Positions 23,845 through 31,905 are shown, numbered from the stretch's first letter. The stretch is 51,237 nucleotides of DNA from Anaerolineae bacterium (GCA_013178015.1 JABLXR010000030.1:1-51237), one strand, 5' to 3'. Made by a program: numbers and translations. Notes: generated from the letters alone by a model not told the origin.

Positions 23845-26191
23845 TCTCCTCCCACCAGGTGTGTAGGGCGACGAGGGGGGCGGCGGGGCGCATGTTGCCG
23901 TTACGGCCGCTGTTGCAGGTCACCACCAACTCCTTCCGGGCCCGGGTGATGCCCACGTAGAGCAGCCGCAGTCGCTCGGCGCAATACCGGATGCGGGCCG
24001 CCCGGCTGGCTTCGCCCTCTACGTAGGTTGCAGGGGATAGGTTACAGGTTACAGGGGATAGGTTACAGGTTACAGGGGACAGGTTGTTGGTGACGGAGGG
24101 ATCCCCCTCGCCCGGCGACCACTGTTCCCCGACCTTTACTCCCTGCGCCTCACACCCTGTAACCTGTCCCCTGTAACCTGTAACCTGTTCTAGCTGCGCT
24201 TCGGCCTCGGCTTGCAGGTTGAGGTGGTGGCGCACGAACTGCCTCTCGGACTTGTAGGAGTCGTGCACCTGGGCGGAGGGAAAGTCGTAGTTGTTGACAG
24301 AGAGCAGGTAGACGCGGTCCCACTCCAGGCCCTTGGCCTTGTGGACGGTAGTCACCACCACCTTGCCCCGGTGGCGCTCCGGGTCGAAGCCGGTGTCGTC
24401 CTCGCTGAGGCCGAGGAGTTTCCGTTGGTTGGCGGCGATGGCACTCAGCTCGCGACAGAGATCGGGAAGGTGCCGGCCCGGGGTGGCCTGATCCATCCGG
24501 CGCAAGTGCACCGCCAGCTTGTGCGCCATCGCCAGGTCGGCCGGATCGTGGAACAGGTCCTGCGCCAGGGTGAGTATCAGTTGGTCGGGGGGCAGGACCA
24601 CGGCCTCCTGCCAGCTTGCCACCATGGCCCGGAACTCCTCCAGCCGCTCTCGGACGGCCCCCTCCAGGCCAAGGAGAGCCTGGTCTAGCCAGTCCGTCCC
24701 CGGGCGGCCATGCAGGAAGTCCTCCGGCCTAGGACAGCGGCCGATCATCCGGGCTGGGCGGTCGGCGTCTCCATCATCGTCTGCGTGGATACGCTCATGC
24801 CAGGCGCGGTAGAGGCCAGCCAGCTTGGGCGGGGAGAGCGGGTCGGCCAGGTGAGCGACGGCGGCGGCCAGCAGGCGAGCCGCGTCGCGAGTGGCGGTGG
24901 TGCTGGTGAGGAGCTCGACGCAGGGCACCTGGAGGCGGCGGAGCTCCGCCACCAGTCGGGCGCCGTACTCGTTGGTGCACACCAGGGCGGCCACGGTGGC
25001 GTTGGGCTCCTCGGCCAGGAATCGGGCCAGGTTCCGGGCCACCATCTGCCGTTCCTCCCTCGGCGTCCTCAACTGGGTTGAAAGGAAGATCCGCTCGGGA
25101 GCGTCCGGGGGGTTGGGCTGGGAGTCTCCGGGGGGCGTGGGCTCGATGTGCGGAGGAGCCAGCGCCGCCCGGAGCTCCTGCACCGGGTGCTGGTGGCGGC
25201 ACCAGTCCATGAGGTAGTTGGCCAGCCTGATGATGCTCGGAGTGGAGCGACCGGAGTTGGGGAGCTCACGGCGCTGCACGCCCGGCTCCTGCAAGAACTC
25301 CCGCAGGTAGCGCGGGTCGGCGGTGGTGAAGGTGTCGTAGATGGCCTGGTTGGGGTCGCCCACCCGGACCCAGTTGCCTACGGGCCCCACCAGCAGGCGC
25401 AGGAGGACCTCCTGGAGGCGGGTGCTGTCCTGCGCCTCGTCTTCCAGTACGTAGGGCCAGCGGTGACGCAGGCGGGCCAGGAGGTCTGCGTCCAGTTGCA
25501 GGGCGTCCAGGGCCAGGCGCACCAGGTCGTCGAAGTCCACCGCACCCCGGTAGGCCAGGGATCGCTGGTAGTCGGAGTAGATATCGCTGGCGGCCTGCAG
25601 GAGAGGCAGAGGCTGCCCATAGGCCTCGATCAAGTCGCGCAACTGCTCCGGCCCGAGTTGCAGGTCCTTGGCCCGCCTGATCGTGGCTCCGGCGACCTCC
25701 TCCATCAGGCGGGGCCAGTGCTCCCGCTGGATGGCCTTGCGCTGCGGTTCGGTCAGATCGGGTGCCAGGTAGTCATCGGCCAGGAAGGGATGGGTGCGGA
25801 GCCAGCTCGCCACCACATCGCGGATGAGGCGCTCAGCCTCGGGCTCGTCCACGATGGCGAAGTCTTCGGCCAGCCCCACCAGCCCGGGACGCTCGCGGAC
25901 GATGTCGTGGGCCAGGGAGTGGAGGGTGCAAACGCGGTAGCCCAGGTTGGGCAGCAGGCCCCCGGCCCGCACGAAGCCGGCCACCTGGCGGGCGAAGTGA
26001 TCCACGGCCGAGTTGACCAGGGTGACGATGAGCACTTCCTGGTCGTCCTCGAGGCCGCCCTCGGCCACCAGCTTGGCCGCCAGGCAGGAGAGGGTCACCG
26101 TCTTGCCGCTGCCGGGCACGGCGGCGATGCCCATCTTTCCCCCGCGGTAGGCGAGCACCTCCTCTTGCTTGGGCCTGGGCCTGAAAGTCAC
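23822..26191 (-). CDS. UvrD/Rep-family SF1A DNA helicase with an in-frame repeat insertion
   Basis: About 789 residues. SF1 motifs in order: Q motif RPKQEEVLAY, Walker A AVPGSGKT (about 24-31), VNSAVDHFARQVAGF, motif II EDEAQDSTRLQE, motif III GDPNQAIY, motif V VTTVHKAKGLEWDRVYLLSV, and motif VI LYVGITRARKELV. It should be a 3'-to-5' ATP-driven translocase. The start is GTG 26191 with GGTGAG upstream; residues before it come from a CCGCAGAG repeat and are excluded. Between about residues 667 and 722, just before motif VI, the frame crosses a TTACAGG-word element, encoding VTGYRGQVTG and SPVTCNLSPVTCNLSP. No stop or frameshift results. It lies between the second helicase and the nuclease in one transcription unit. 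Confidence 0.88.
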   Translation of the reverse strand: MTFRPRPKQEEVLAYRGGKMGIAAVPGSGKTVTLSCLAAKLVAEGGLEDDQEVLIVTLVNSAVDHFARQVAGFVRAGGLLPNLGYRVCTLHSLAHDIVRERPGLVGLAEDFAIVDEPEAERLIRDVVASWLRTHPFLADDYLAPDLTEPQRKAIQREHWPRLMEEVAGATIRRAKDLQLGPEQLRDLIEAYGQPLPLLQAASDIYSDYQRSLAYRGAVDFDDLVRLALDALQLDADLLARLRHRWPYVLEDEAQDSTRLQEVLLRLLVGPVGNWVRVGDPNQAIYDTFTTADPRYLREFLQEPGVQRRELPNSGRSTPSIIRLANYLMDWCRHQHPVQELRAALAPPHIEPTPPGDSQPNPPDAPERIFLSTQLRTPREERQMVARNLARFLAEEPNATVAALVCTNEYGARLVAELRRLQVPCVELLTSTTATRDAARLLAAAVAHLADPLSPPKLAGLYRAWHERIHADDDGDADRPARMIGRCPRPEDFLHGRPGTDWLDQALLGLEGAVRERLEEFRAMVASWQEAVVLPPDQLILTLAQDLFHDPADLAMAHKLAVHLRRMDQATPGRHLPDLCRELSAIAANQRKLLGLSEDDTGFDPERHRGKVVVTTVHKAKGLEWDRVYLLSVNNYDFPSAQVHDSYKSERQFVRHHLNLQAEAEAQLEQVTGYRGQVTGCEAQGVKVGEQWSPGEGDPSVTNNLSPVTCNLSPVTCNLSPATYVEGEASRAARIRYCAERLRLLYVGITRARKELVVTCNSGRNGNMRPAAPLVALHTWWEENGRGPTA
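24027..24189. repeat. TTACAGG-word inverted-repeat element inside the helicase gene
   Basis: The left arm (24027-24084) repeats GGTTACAGG and GGGGATAGG/GGGGACAGG words. A unique spacer of about 70 bases follows. The right arm (24153-24189) has the complements CCTGTAACCTG and CCTGTCCCCTG. It lies wholly within the UvrD gene and is translated in frame. Layout matches the other word-inverted-repeat elements in the window. Confidence 0.9.
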
Positions 26192-26197
26192 GGGGAT

Positions 26198-26389
26198 CTC
26201 ACCGCAGAGACCGCAGAGAACGCAGAGAAGAGAAGGAGGGAACCGACCGCCGAGACTGCTGCGACCGCAGAGGAGAGCAGAACAGCAAAGAAAGACAAGC
26301 GCACACAGCGTGCGAGAGGGAGTGCACCACAGACACAAGACCATTCATCTTTTCTCTGCGGTCTCTGCGATCTCTGCGGTGAGCTCCCC
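26198..26389. repeat. CCGCAGAG-word inverted-repeat element, copy 1
   Basis: The left arm is TCACCGCAGAGACCGCAGAG with two further words, and the right arm is CTCTGCGGTCTCTGCGATC ending CTGCGGTGAG. About 130 bases of unique spacer lie between. It joins the two helicase genes: the upstream gene's last residues (TAEIAETAEKR) are encoded by one arm, and the downstream gene's ribosome site (GGTGAG) by the other. Confidence 0.9.
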
Positions 26390-28489
26390 CCGGGCGCGGA
26401 GCAGGCGCTGCACCGCCTGCAGGAGGGGGCCGCGGCCCTCGAAGCCGTCCTCGGCGTACTGGCTGAGGCCCAGGTAGACTCGATGCCGGCAGCGGCGCAG
26501 CAGCCCCTGCAGCAGTGTCTGCAGCCCCTCCTGCCGAACGCGGAACTCGTCCGCATCGGTCCAGGGTCGGCCGGAGGGCCAGGGCCGGCTGAGCACGTAC
26601 GGGTGGGTGAGGGGCTGGTGGAGCCGTTCCCACCAGCCCCGGCTTCCTACGTCGAGCCAGAACTGGTAGTCCACGGGCCGGTTGGCCAGCAGGAAGGTGT
26701 AGGCGGGGGCCAATAGTACGGCGTCATCGGGGCCCTGGCGCCAGGCGCTCACATACTGGGCCGCCACCACGCCCTCGTGCACCATCTCCACGTACTCCTG
26801 AGCGGCGGTCTTGCCGTCGGGCGGGTCGTCTCCCGCCACCCACCGGAACTTGCGGGCCGACTCGATGAGATTGGCGGCGGCTTCGCCCCGGTCGTAGTGG
26901 CGGTGAAAGCCGAAGCCCTGCTGGGACAGCACTTCGCCGAATAGGCGGCTGAGGAAGTGATCCAGCTCCAGGGGCGACCCGGCGGCGTAGTCCTCCAGCC
27001 AGCCGCGCAGCCGGTCGTACCGCTGGCCCAGCAGGTAAGTGATCCTCTCCTGCGCCTCCCGGGGGATCGCCTCGAAGGGCAGGAGGGGGAGGCCTTCGGC
27101 GTGGGGCCGGTGCACCTGTCGGGCCAGCAGATGGGCGCGGACCAGGTCCAGCCCGTCTAGGGCCTGAGCCAGGGCGCAGATGAGGTCGTCGCGGGACGGG
27201 GTTATGCCCCAGGCGGGATGGGCCAGGGCGGCCAGGGTCAGCAGGCAGCGCGAGGCGGGCTCGTCTCGGAGGGCACGGGAGGGACGATGCGAGCGCCAGG
27301 GCACCTGGCGCCGTTCCAGCCGGGTGGCGAGGGAGAAGCGCAGGGAGTCGCTGAGGAAGGGGGCCAGGATGACGACCTCGCCGGGGGCCTCGCTCTGCTC
27401 GTGCACCAGCTCCGCCACCCGGTCCGCCACCCAGTCCAGCATCTGGGGCTGGTAGCGGTGGTGCTCGAAGGCCAGGGCGGGGCCGATCTCGAGGTCGGGA
27501 GGGACCGGCCTGCGGTCGAGGGCGTGGCCGAGGCCCTGAGCCAGGGCCTCGACGGGCGGCGAGGTCACCAGTGACTTCTCGAAGGTCACCTGGACCTGGC
27601 ATACGCTCCGGAGAGAGTAGGCGCCGTCGGGATCGGCACCCAGGAAGCGGCGATAGCCGGCGTCGCTGTCGGCCACCAGCAGGGCCGACTGGCAGTGGGG
27701 CAGCCACTGGCGCAGGAGGTCGTGGGCCACGGGGGTGTCCTCCTCCAGGTTGTCCCAGATCAGGTGCCGGTGGCGGTGGAGCAGGTGGCGGCGGCAGAGG
27801 TCGCGCGGCCACACGTGGTGCAGGAAGGTCTCCACCTGGAGGGAGAAGTCGAGCAGGTTGTGCTCCAGGCAGTAGCGGCGGAAACGCTGGGCGCAATCCT
27901 GAGCCTCGTCGTAGATGCGGGCCTGGGCGGCCTCGCCCACCCAGGCGGACTTGAGCCGGGCGGCGATCTCGGTGTGGGGGAAGCCTACCACGGCAGCCTT
28001 GCTAAGGTTGTCCAGGACCTGGCTGTAGAGGCGGCTGCGCTGGACGTGGGCGGTCTGCAGGTAGCCGGCGTCCAGCAGGGGCCTGACCAGCCGGGCCATG
28101 TAGTACTGGGCCGTCTCCAGGGTGAGGAAGACGGGCGGCAGTTCGGGGTGGGCGAATCCGGCCTCTGCGGCCACCAGGGGCCAGAAGAGCTCCACCGACT
28201 GGCGGGCCAGACCGCCCAGGGTGGACACGGTGACCATGCCGCCGGGGGGCAGGTCGGGGTGGCGGAGGCAACGGTGGTAGGGCTCGGCCAGGGTGCGCTG
28301 GGGGGTTAGCACCAGGATGGTGTCGGCGCGGACGCCGGAGTGGAGCAGGTGGCAGAGGCGGGCCACAGCGGCGGTGGTCTTGCCCGAGCCGGCGGGCCCT
28401 TGGAGGAAGAGGGCGCCGCGGGCCTCGGCGATGGCGGCCTGGTCCTCGGTGAGGGTGATGGGGGCGAGGACGGTGTCGAGGGCTGCCAG
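26345..28489 (-). CDS. UvrD-like helicase-domain protein (AddA/AddB/RecC-like partner), probable CTG start
   Basis: About 714 residues from a proposed CTG at 28489, which has CGGAGGT four bases upstream. The first in-frame GTG (28366) comes only after Walker A (GPAGSGKTT, residues 31-39), preceded by the Q-like motif LTEDQAAIAE, so starting there would remove the ATP site. An in-frame TAA lies shortly upstream. Further features: ILVLTPQRTLAEPYHRCL (motif Ia-like), LIWDNLEEDTPVAHDLL in the Walker B position, and VVILAPFLSDSLRFSLATRL. A canonical motif VI is not obvious, so it may be a structural or weak motor. The last residues lie in a CCGCAGAG repeat, so the natural C-terminus may have been replaced. 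It heads the helicase-helicase-nuclease unit. Confidence 0.72.
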   Translation of the reverse strand: MAALDTVLAPITLTEDQAAIAEARGALFLQGPAGSGKTTAAVARLCHLLHSGVRADTILVLTPQRTLAEPYHRCLRHPDLPPGGMVTVSTLGGLARQSVELFWPLVAAEAGFAHPELPPVFLTLETAQYYMARLVRPLLDAGYLQTAHVQRSRLYSQVLDNLSKAAVVGFPHTEIAARLKSAWVGEAAQARIYDEAQDCAQRFRRYCLEHNLLDFSLQVETFLHHVWPRDLCRRHLLHRHRHLIWDNLEEDTPVAHDLLRQWLPHCQSALLVADSDAGYRRFLGADPDGAYSLRSVCQVQVTFEKSLVTSPPVEALAQGLGHALDRRPVPPDLEIGPALAFEHHRYQPQMLDWVADRVAELVHEQSEAPGEVVILAPFLSDSLRFSLATRLERRQVPWRSHRPSRALRDEPASRCLLTLAALAHPAWGITPSRDDLICALAQALDGLDLVRAHLLARQVHRPHAEGLPLLPFEAIPREAQERITYLLGQRYDRLRGWLEDYAAGSPLELDHFLSRLFGEVLSQQGFGFHRHYDRGEAAANLIESARKFRWVAGDDPPDGKTAAQEYVEMVHEGVVAAQYVSAWRQGPDDAVLLAPAYTFLLANRPVDYQFWLDVGSRGWWERLHQPLTHPYVLSRPWPSGRPWTDADEFRVRQEGLQTLLQGLLRRCRHRVYLGLSQYAEDGFEGRGPLLQAVQRLLRARGELTAEIAETAEKR

Positions 28490-28559
28490 GGCGACCTCCG
28501 TGAGTGAGATGAGTGCTTACGTGAGGAGAGGTGCAGGTATGGTGCCGGGAGGGCTTCAC

Positions 28560-29120
28560 CGGCCGGCCGCCCCGCCATGAATGGCCGGGCTAGGGCTGCC
28601 AAGCCCGCCTGCGCGGGCTGCGCTGTCTGCATGATCCTTCTCTTGCTTGTGCCCGATTCTGACGCCCCCGGGAGATATGAGCCGGCCGGCCGCCCCGCCA
28701 TGAATGGCCGGGCTAGGGTTGCCAAGCCCACCTGCGCGGGTGCTCTGTCTGCATGATCCTTCTCTTGCTTGTGCCCGATTCTGACGCCCCCGGGAGATAT
28801 GAGCCGGCCGCCCGCCCCGCCATGAATGGCCGGGCTAGGGTTGCCAAGCCCGCCTGCGCGGGCTGCGCTGTCTGCATGATCCTTCTCTTGCTTGTGCCCG
28901 ATTCTGACGCCCCCGGGAGATATGAGCCGGCCGCCCGCCCCGCCATTCATGGCGGGGCTAGGGCTGCCAAGCCCGCCTACGCGGGCTCCCCTAGGTAGGT
29001 GCGATCGTTCCCTGCTTTCGCCCGGTTCTGACGCCCTCGGGAGAGATGAGCCAGCCGGACGCCCCGCCATGAATGGCCGGGCTAGGGTTGCCAAGCCCGC
29101 CTACGCGGGCTGTCCCTACG
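28560..29120. repeat. 123-bp tandem array (5 copies) with paired palindromes
   Basis: The marker CCCGCCATGA (CCCGCCATTC in copy four) begins at 28571, 28694, 28816, 28939 and 29063, a period of 122-124 bases. Each unit has a GCCAT-GA-ATGGC palindrome, a GCCCGC-CTGC-GCGGGC hairpin and a conserved CCCGATTCTGACGCCC tail. The last two copies are more diverged. Units are conserved end to end, which rules out a CRISPR array. Confidence 0.85.
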
Positions 29121-29229
29121 TAGTTGCGATCCTTCCCTAGCCGGCCGGAGGGCCGGCTTCGCAATCTCTAGCACGTGGCTTCAGCCCGTGCGCTCCCCGC
29201 CTGTGCATCCCCGTGGCCACCCCCTCCCT

Positions 29230-29258
29230 TTGTCCTCGCCGGCGGCAGACGCTACAAT
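29230..29258 (+). promoter_or_regulatory. Sigma-70-type promoter for the SIMPL-domain gene
   Basis: TTGTCC (29230-29235) and TACAAT (29253-29258) are 17 bases apart. The start site would be near 29265, giving a 46-base leader with GAGGAGA before the ATG at 29311. It is the best-matched promoter in the window. Confidence 0.6.
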
Positions 29259-29310
29259 CCCCCACTGTCAGGCGCGTTACCTGATAGTCAGTAGACCGAG
29301 GAGATACCGT

Positions 29311-30609
29311 ATGAAGAGTCGAGTGTTGATCGCATCCGCCCTGCTGGCCGTTGCCATGATGGCCGCGAGCGTCTTCCCCACCCTGGCTCAGGACCCCGCT
29401 GTTCCCCAGGCAGGGGAAGTGCTTAGGCACATCACCGTGGTGGGCCGGGGCACAGTCAACGTCAGCCCCGACGTCGCCACCATCAACGTGGGGGCCGAGA
29501 CTCAGGCCGAGGACGTCGCGGAGGCCGTGGCCCAGAACGCCGAGACGATGGACCGCATCCTTGCCGCCCTGGAAGAGGCCGGAGTGGCAGAGGAGGACAT
29601 CCAGACCTCGGAGTACAGCATCTTCTTCGACGAGGGCTTCCGCGGTGCCGACGTGCCGCCCCAGCCCACCTTTCGCGTGTTCAACATGGTGCGGGTGATC
29701 ATCCGCGACCTGGACCGGTTGGGCGAGTTCATCGGCGTAGCGGTAGACGCTGGGGCCAACCGCCTCTTCGGCGTGAGCTTCGCCCTGTCCGACACGGCCG
29801 AGGCCGAGGCAACGGCGCGCGAAGAGGCCGTCGCCGACGCCCGGCAGAGGGCCGAGCACCTGGCGTCGCTGGTGGGCGCCTCGGTAGGGGAGGTAATCAG
29901 CGTGAGCGAGGTGGTGATGGGGGCCGTTCCCTTCCCCAGTGCGTCCGCGTTCGACATGGGCGCCGGAGGGCCGGGCATTGTGCCGGGACAGCTCGAGTTC
30001 ACCACCAACATCCAGGTCATCTACGCCCTGGGGCCGGCAGAGGCGAAGGCAGTCGCTCCGGTGGCCCAGGCCACCATTACCCCGGGCGAGGGGACGGACA
30101 CCTACTCCCTCAGCCTCATCCCCGTACCCAGCCCCAGCATGACCGAAGAGGGGCGTACCCTGGCCGCCACGGTGGAGGTGAGGGCAGAGGGAGAGGACGA
30201 GCCAGCGCAAACGCTGGAGGTGCTCTTCCGCACTCCGTTCGAGACCGCCGAGCAAGTAGACCTGTGGGCGGAGGAGATGGACCTGATCGTGGAGGACATC
30301 AACTTCGACGGCTTCCAGGACTTCGCCGTGACGGAGCCGGGCGGGGCCAACTGGCAAGTGTCCCACTGGTACCTGTACGACGAAGAGGCGGGCGAGTTCA
30401 TTACCAACGAGTTCACCGAGCAGCTCAGCCTGCTCCCCTGGGCCTCCTATAGCCTCGATCCCGTGGACCAGACCATCACCGTGACCAACCGGCTGGGCGC
30501 TACTGGCTCGGTGGAGACGGTGTACCTGGTCCACGAAGGAGAGCTGGTGCTTGTAAGCGCCGACCCCGATGCGCCCACCATCGAGAGCGGACCCTTCTCG
30601 GGCCGGTAA
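29311..30609 (+). CDS. Exported SIMPL-domain (DUF541) protein with C-terminal XAC2610-like domain
   Basis: The 432-residue protein starts MKSRVLIASALLAVAMMAAS and ends its signal peptide near LAQDP. Residues about 40-245 are the SIMPL/DUF541 domain: ITVVGRGTVNVSPDVATINV, then FRVFNMVRVIIRDLDRLGEF and ARQRAEHLASLVGASVGEVI. The domain's role is unclear; relatives include the periplasmic oxidative-stress protein YggE. The C-terminal part has VEDINFDGFQDFAV, followed by aromatic YLYDEEAGEFITNEF, like XAC2610-type domains with a calcium-loop-style acidic motif. It is predicted to be extracytoplasmic. A clear promoter and a ribosome site support the start. Confidence 0.82.
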   Translation: MKSRVLIASALLAVAMMAASVFPTLAQDPAVPQAGEVLRHITVVGRGTVNVSPDVATINVGAETQAEDVAEAVAQNAETMDRILAALEEAGVAEEDIQTSEYSIFFDEGFRGADVPPQPTFRVFNMVRVIIRDLDRLGEFIGVAVDAGANRLFGVSFALSDTAEAEATAREEAVADARQRAEHLASLVGASVGEVISVSEVVMGAVPFPSASAFDMGAGGPGIVPGQLEFTTNIQVIYALGPAEAKAVAPVAQATITPGEGTDTYSLSLIPVPSPSMTEEGRTLAATVEVRAEGEDEPAQTLEVLFRTPFETAEQVDLWAEEMDLIVEDINFDGFQDFAVTEPGGANWQVSHWYLYDEEAGEFITNEFTEQLSLLPWASYSLDPVDQTITVTNRLGATGSVETVYLVHEGELVLVSADPDAPTIESGPFSGR

Positions 30610-30668
30610 CGAGGTCGGGACGGCGCCAGAACCTCACTTCCCATCCGCTCTCCCGACAGGAGAGCGTA

Positions 30669-30706
30669 GCTCGGCTCCTCCTGCCCTGAGCCGGGAGGAG
30701 CCGAGC
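30669..30706. terminator. 13-bp hairpin after the SIMPL-domain gene
   Basis: A perfect 13-bp stem (GCTCGGCTCCTCC/GGAGGAGCCGAGC) encloses a 12-base loop. It starts 60 bases after the stop codon and ends 14 bases before the next gene. No T tract follows. It could end transcription or act as a processing or stability element for the following mRNA. Confidence 0.5.
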
Positions 30707-30720
30707 CGGCGAGTGGGTCT

Positions 30721-31080
30721 GTGAGCGCACATCCGGCCAACCTGGCCCTGCGCTTCCTGCTGGAGCTGGCCGCCTGGACGGCCATGGGCTACTGGGGCTG
30801 GACTCAGGGGCGGGGGCTGGTACGGTTCGTCCTTGGGCTGAGCCTGCCCCTGGCGGCTATGGCCGTGTGGGGCATCTTCGGGGTGCCCGGCGACCCGGGG
30901 GATGCGCCGGTGGCCGTGCCCGGCGTAGTGAGACTGGCGATCGAGCTGCTCCAGTTCGGCCTGGCCTCGGTACTGCTTGTCGCCGCCGGGAGGGCCGGGC
31001 TGGGCACGGCACTGGCAATCATCGTCCTGCTGCACTACGCCGTCTCGTACGATAGAGTGCGGTGGCTGCTGCGGCAGTGA
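30721..31080 (+). CDS. YrdB-like (DUF2568) small membrane protein
   Basis: The 119-residue protein has four hydrophobic helices: LALRFLLELAAWTAMGYWGW, FVLGLSLPLAAMAVWGIFGV, IELLQFGLASVLLVAAGRAG and GTALAIIVLLHYAVSYDRV. The pattern LRFLLELAA...GWTQG...WGIFGVPGD...LE..QF matches YrdB/DUF2568 proteins, of unknown function. The start is a GTG at 30721 with only a weak GAGTGGG upstream, so the start is provisional. It is followed 60 bases later by the ZIP transporter gene. Confidence 0.75.
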   Translation: MSAHPANLALRFLLELAAWTAMGYWGWTQGRGLVRFVLGLSLPLAAMAVWGIFGVPGDPGDAPVAVPGVVRLAIELLQFGLASVLLVAAGRAGLGTALAIIVLLHYAVSYDRVRWLLRQ

Positions 31081-31140
31081 GCCACCCAGGAGCCGCCAGT
31101 CGGCGGCGCCACTACGTCGGACCCACGGAGGGGGATGCCC

Positions 31141-31905
31141 ATGCCCGAGGGAGTGGCCTTCGCGCTCGTGCTTTCCACCCTGGCCGGCCTCTCTACGTCG
31201 CTGGGCGGGTTGCTTGGCCTGCTCGTCCGCCAGCCCGGACCGCGCTTCATGGCCCTCACGCTCGGGTTCTCCGCCGGGGTGATGGTGCTGGTGTCGTTCG
31301 TGGAGCTGCTTCCGGGGGCCATCGAGAGCATCGGGTTCACCGCTGCCCACGTCGCCTTCTTCGGGGGCGTCGGGGCCATGTTCCTCATAGACGTCTTCAT
31401 CCCTCACGACTACCTGGGCGAGACTCATGAAGGGGAGGCCGGCTCTCAGGAGGCGAACCTGGAGAAGACCGGCCTCTTCGTGGCTCTGGGCATAGGCATA
31501 CACAACTTCCCCGAAGGGATGGCGTCGTTCGTTGGGGCGCTGGAGGACCCGTCGCTGGGCATCGCCATAGCGGTGGCGGTGGCCATCCACAACATACCCG
31601 AGGGTCTGGCGGTGGCGGCGCCGATCTACGCTGCCACCGGAAGCCGCCGCAAGGCCTTCCTTTGGTCCTTCCTCTCTGGCCTGGCGGAGCCGGTGGGCGC
31701 GGGGCTGGCGGCTCTGGTCCTGCTGCCCTTCCTCAGCCCGGCCGTGCTGGGCGTAGTCCTGGCGGCGGTGGCCGGGATCATGGTGTTCATCTCGATGGAC
31801 GAACTGGTGCCGGTGGCCAGTTCCTTCGGGCAGGAGCACCTGCCCATCGTCGGCGTCTCGTTGGGGATGGTGGTCATGGCCGTGAGCCTTGGGATCCTGC
31901 GCTGA
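31141..31905 (+). CDS. ZIP-family divalent metal transporter (ZupT-like)
   Basis: The 254-residue protein has about eight helices and the two ZIP metal-site motifs: GIGIHNFPEGMASF (helix 4) and AVAIHNIPEGLAVA (helix 5). It should take up zinc or other divalent metals, including iron or manganese. A short loop (HDYLGETHEGEAGSQEAN) between helices 3 and 4 holds His and acidic residues but is not the long His-rich loop of some members. The ATG at 31141 is preferred over 31135 because GGAGGGGG is too close to the latter. The supply of Fe/Mn to the superoxide dismutase is a guess only. Confidence 0.9.
   Translation: MPEGVAFALVLSTLAGLSTSLGGLLGLLVRQPGPRFMALTLGFSAGVMVLVSFVELLPGAIESIGFTAAHVAFFGGVGAMFLIDVFIPHDYLGETHEGEAGSQEANLEKTGLFVALGIGIHNFPEGMASFVGALEDPSLGIAIAVAVAIHNIPEGLAVAAPIYAATGSRRKAFLWSFLSGLAEPVGAGLAALVLLPFLSPAVLGVVLAAVAGIMVFISMDELVPVASSFGQEHLPIVGVSLGMVVMAVSLGILR

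Larger units (their letters stand above)
28490..29310. other. 820-base divergent intergenic region, mainly a tandem array
   Basis: The region separates the minus-strand helicase unit and the plus-strand SIMPL gene. Most of it is the 123-bp array at 28560-29120. The last 190 bases hold a G/C-rich stretch (29121-29220) and the SIMPL promoter. Frames that stay open through the array (translations such as ARPFMAGRPAG) are not considered genes. Confidence 0.6.

Noticed and set aside
24027-24189. Frameshift or pseudogene in the helicase
   Set aside because: The element is in frame with no stop, and the motifs after it (YVGITRARKEL) are intact.
25148-26716. 522-residue plus-strand open frame opposite the helicases
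   Set aside because: It is antisense to two genes with clear helicase motifs; typical shadow frame in GC-rich DNA.
28306-29094. Minus-strand frame repeating ARPFMAGRPAG
   Set aside because: It runs through the 123-bp array and then out of frame over the helicase Walker A region.
28560-29120. CRISPR array
   Set aside because: Both repeat and intervening parts are conserved between units; the same applies at 8088, 44389 and 48081.
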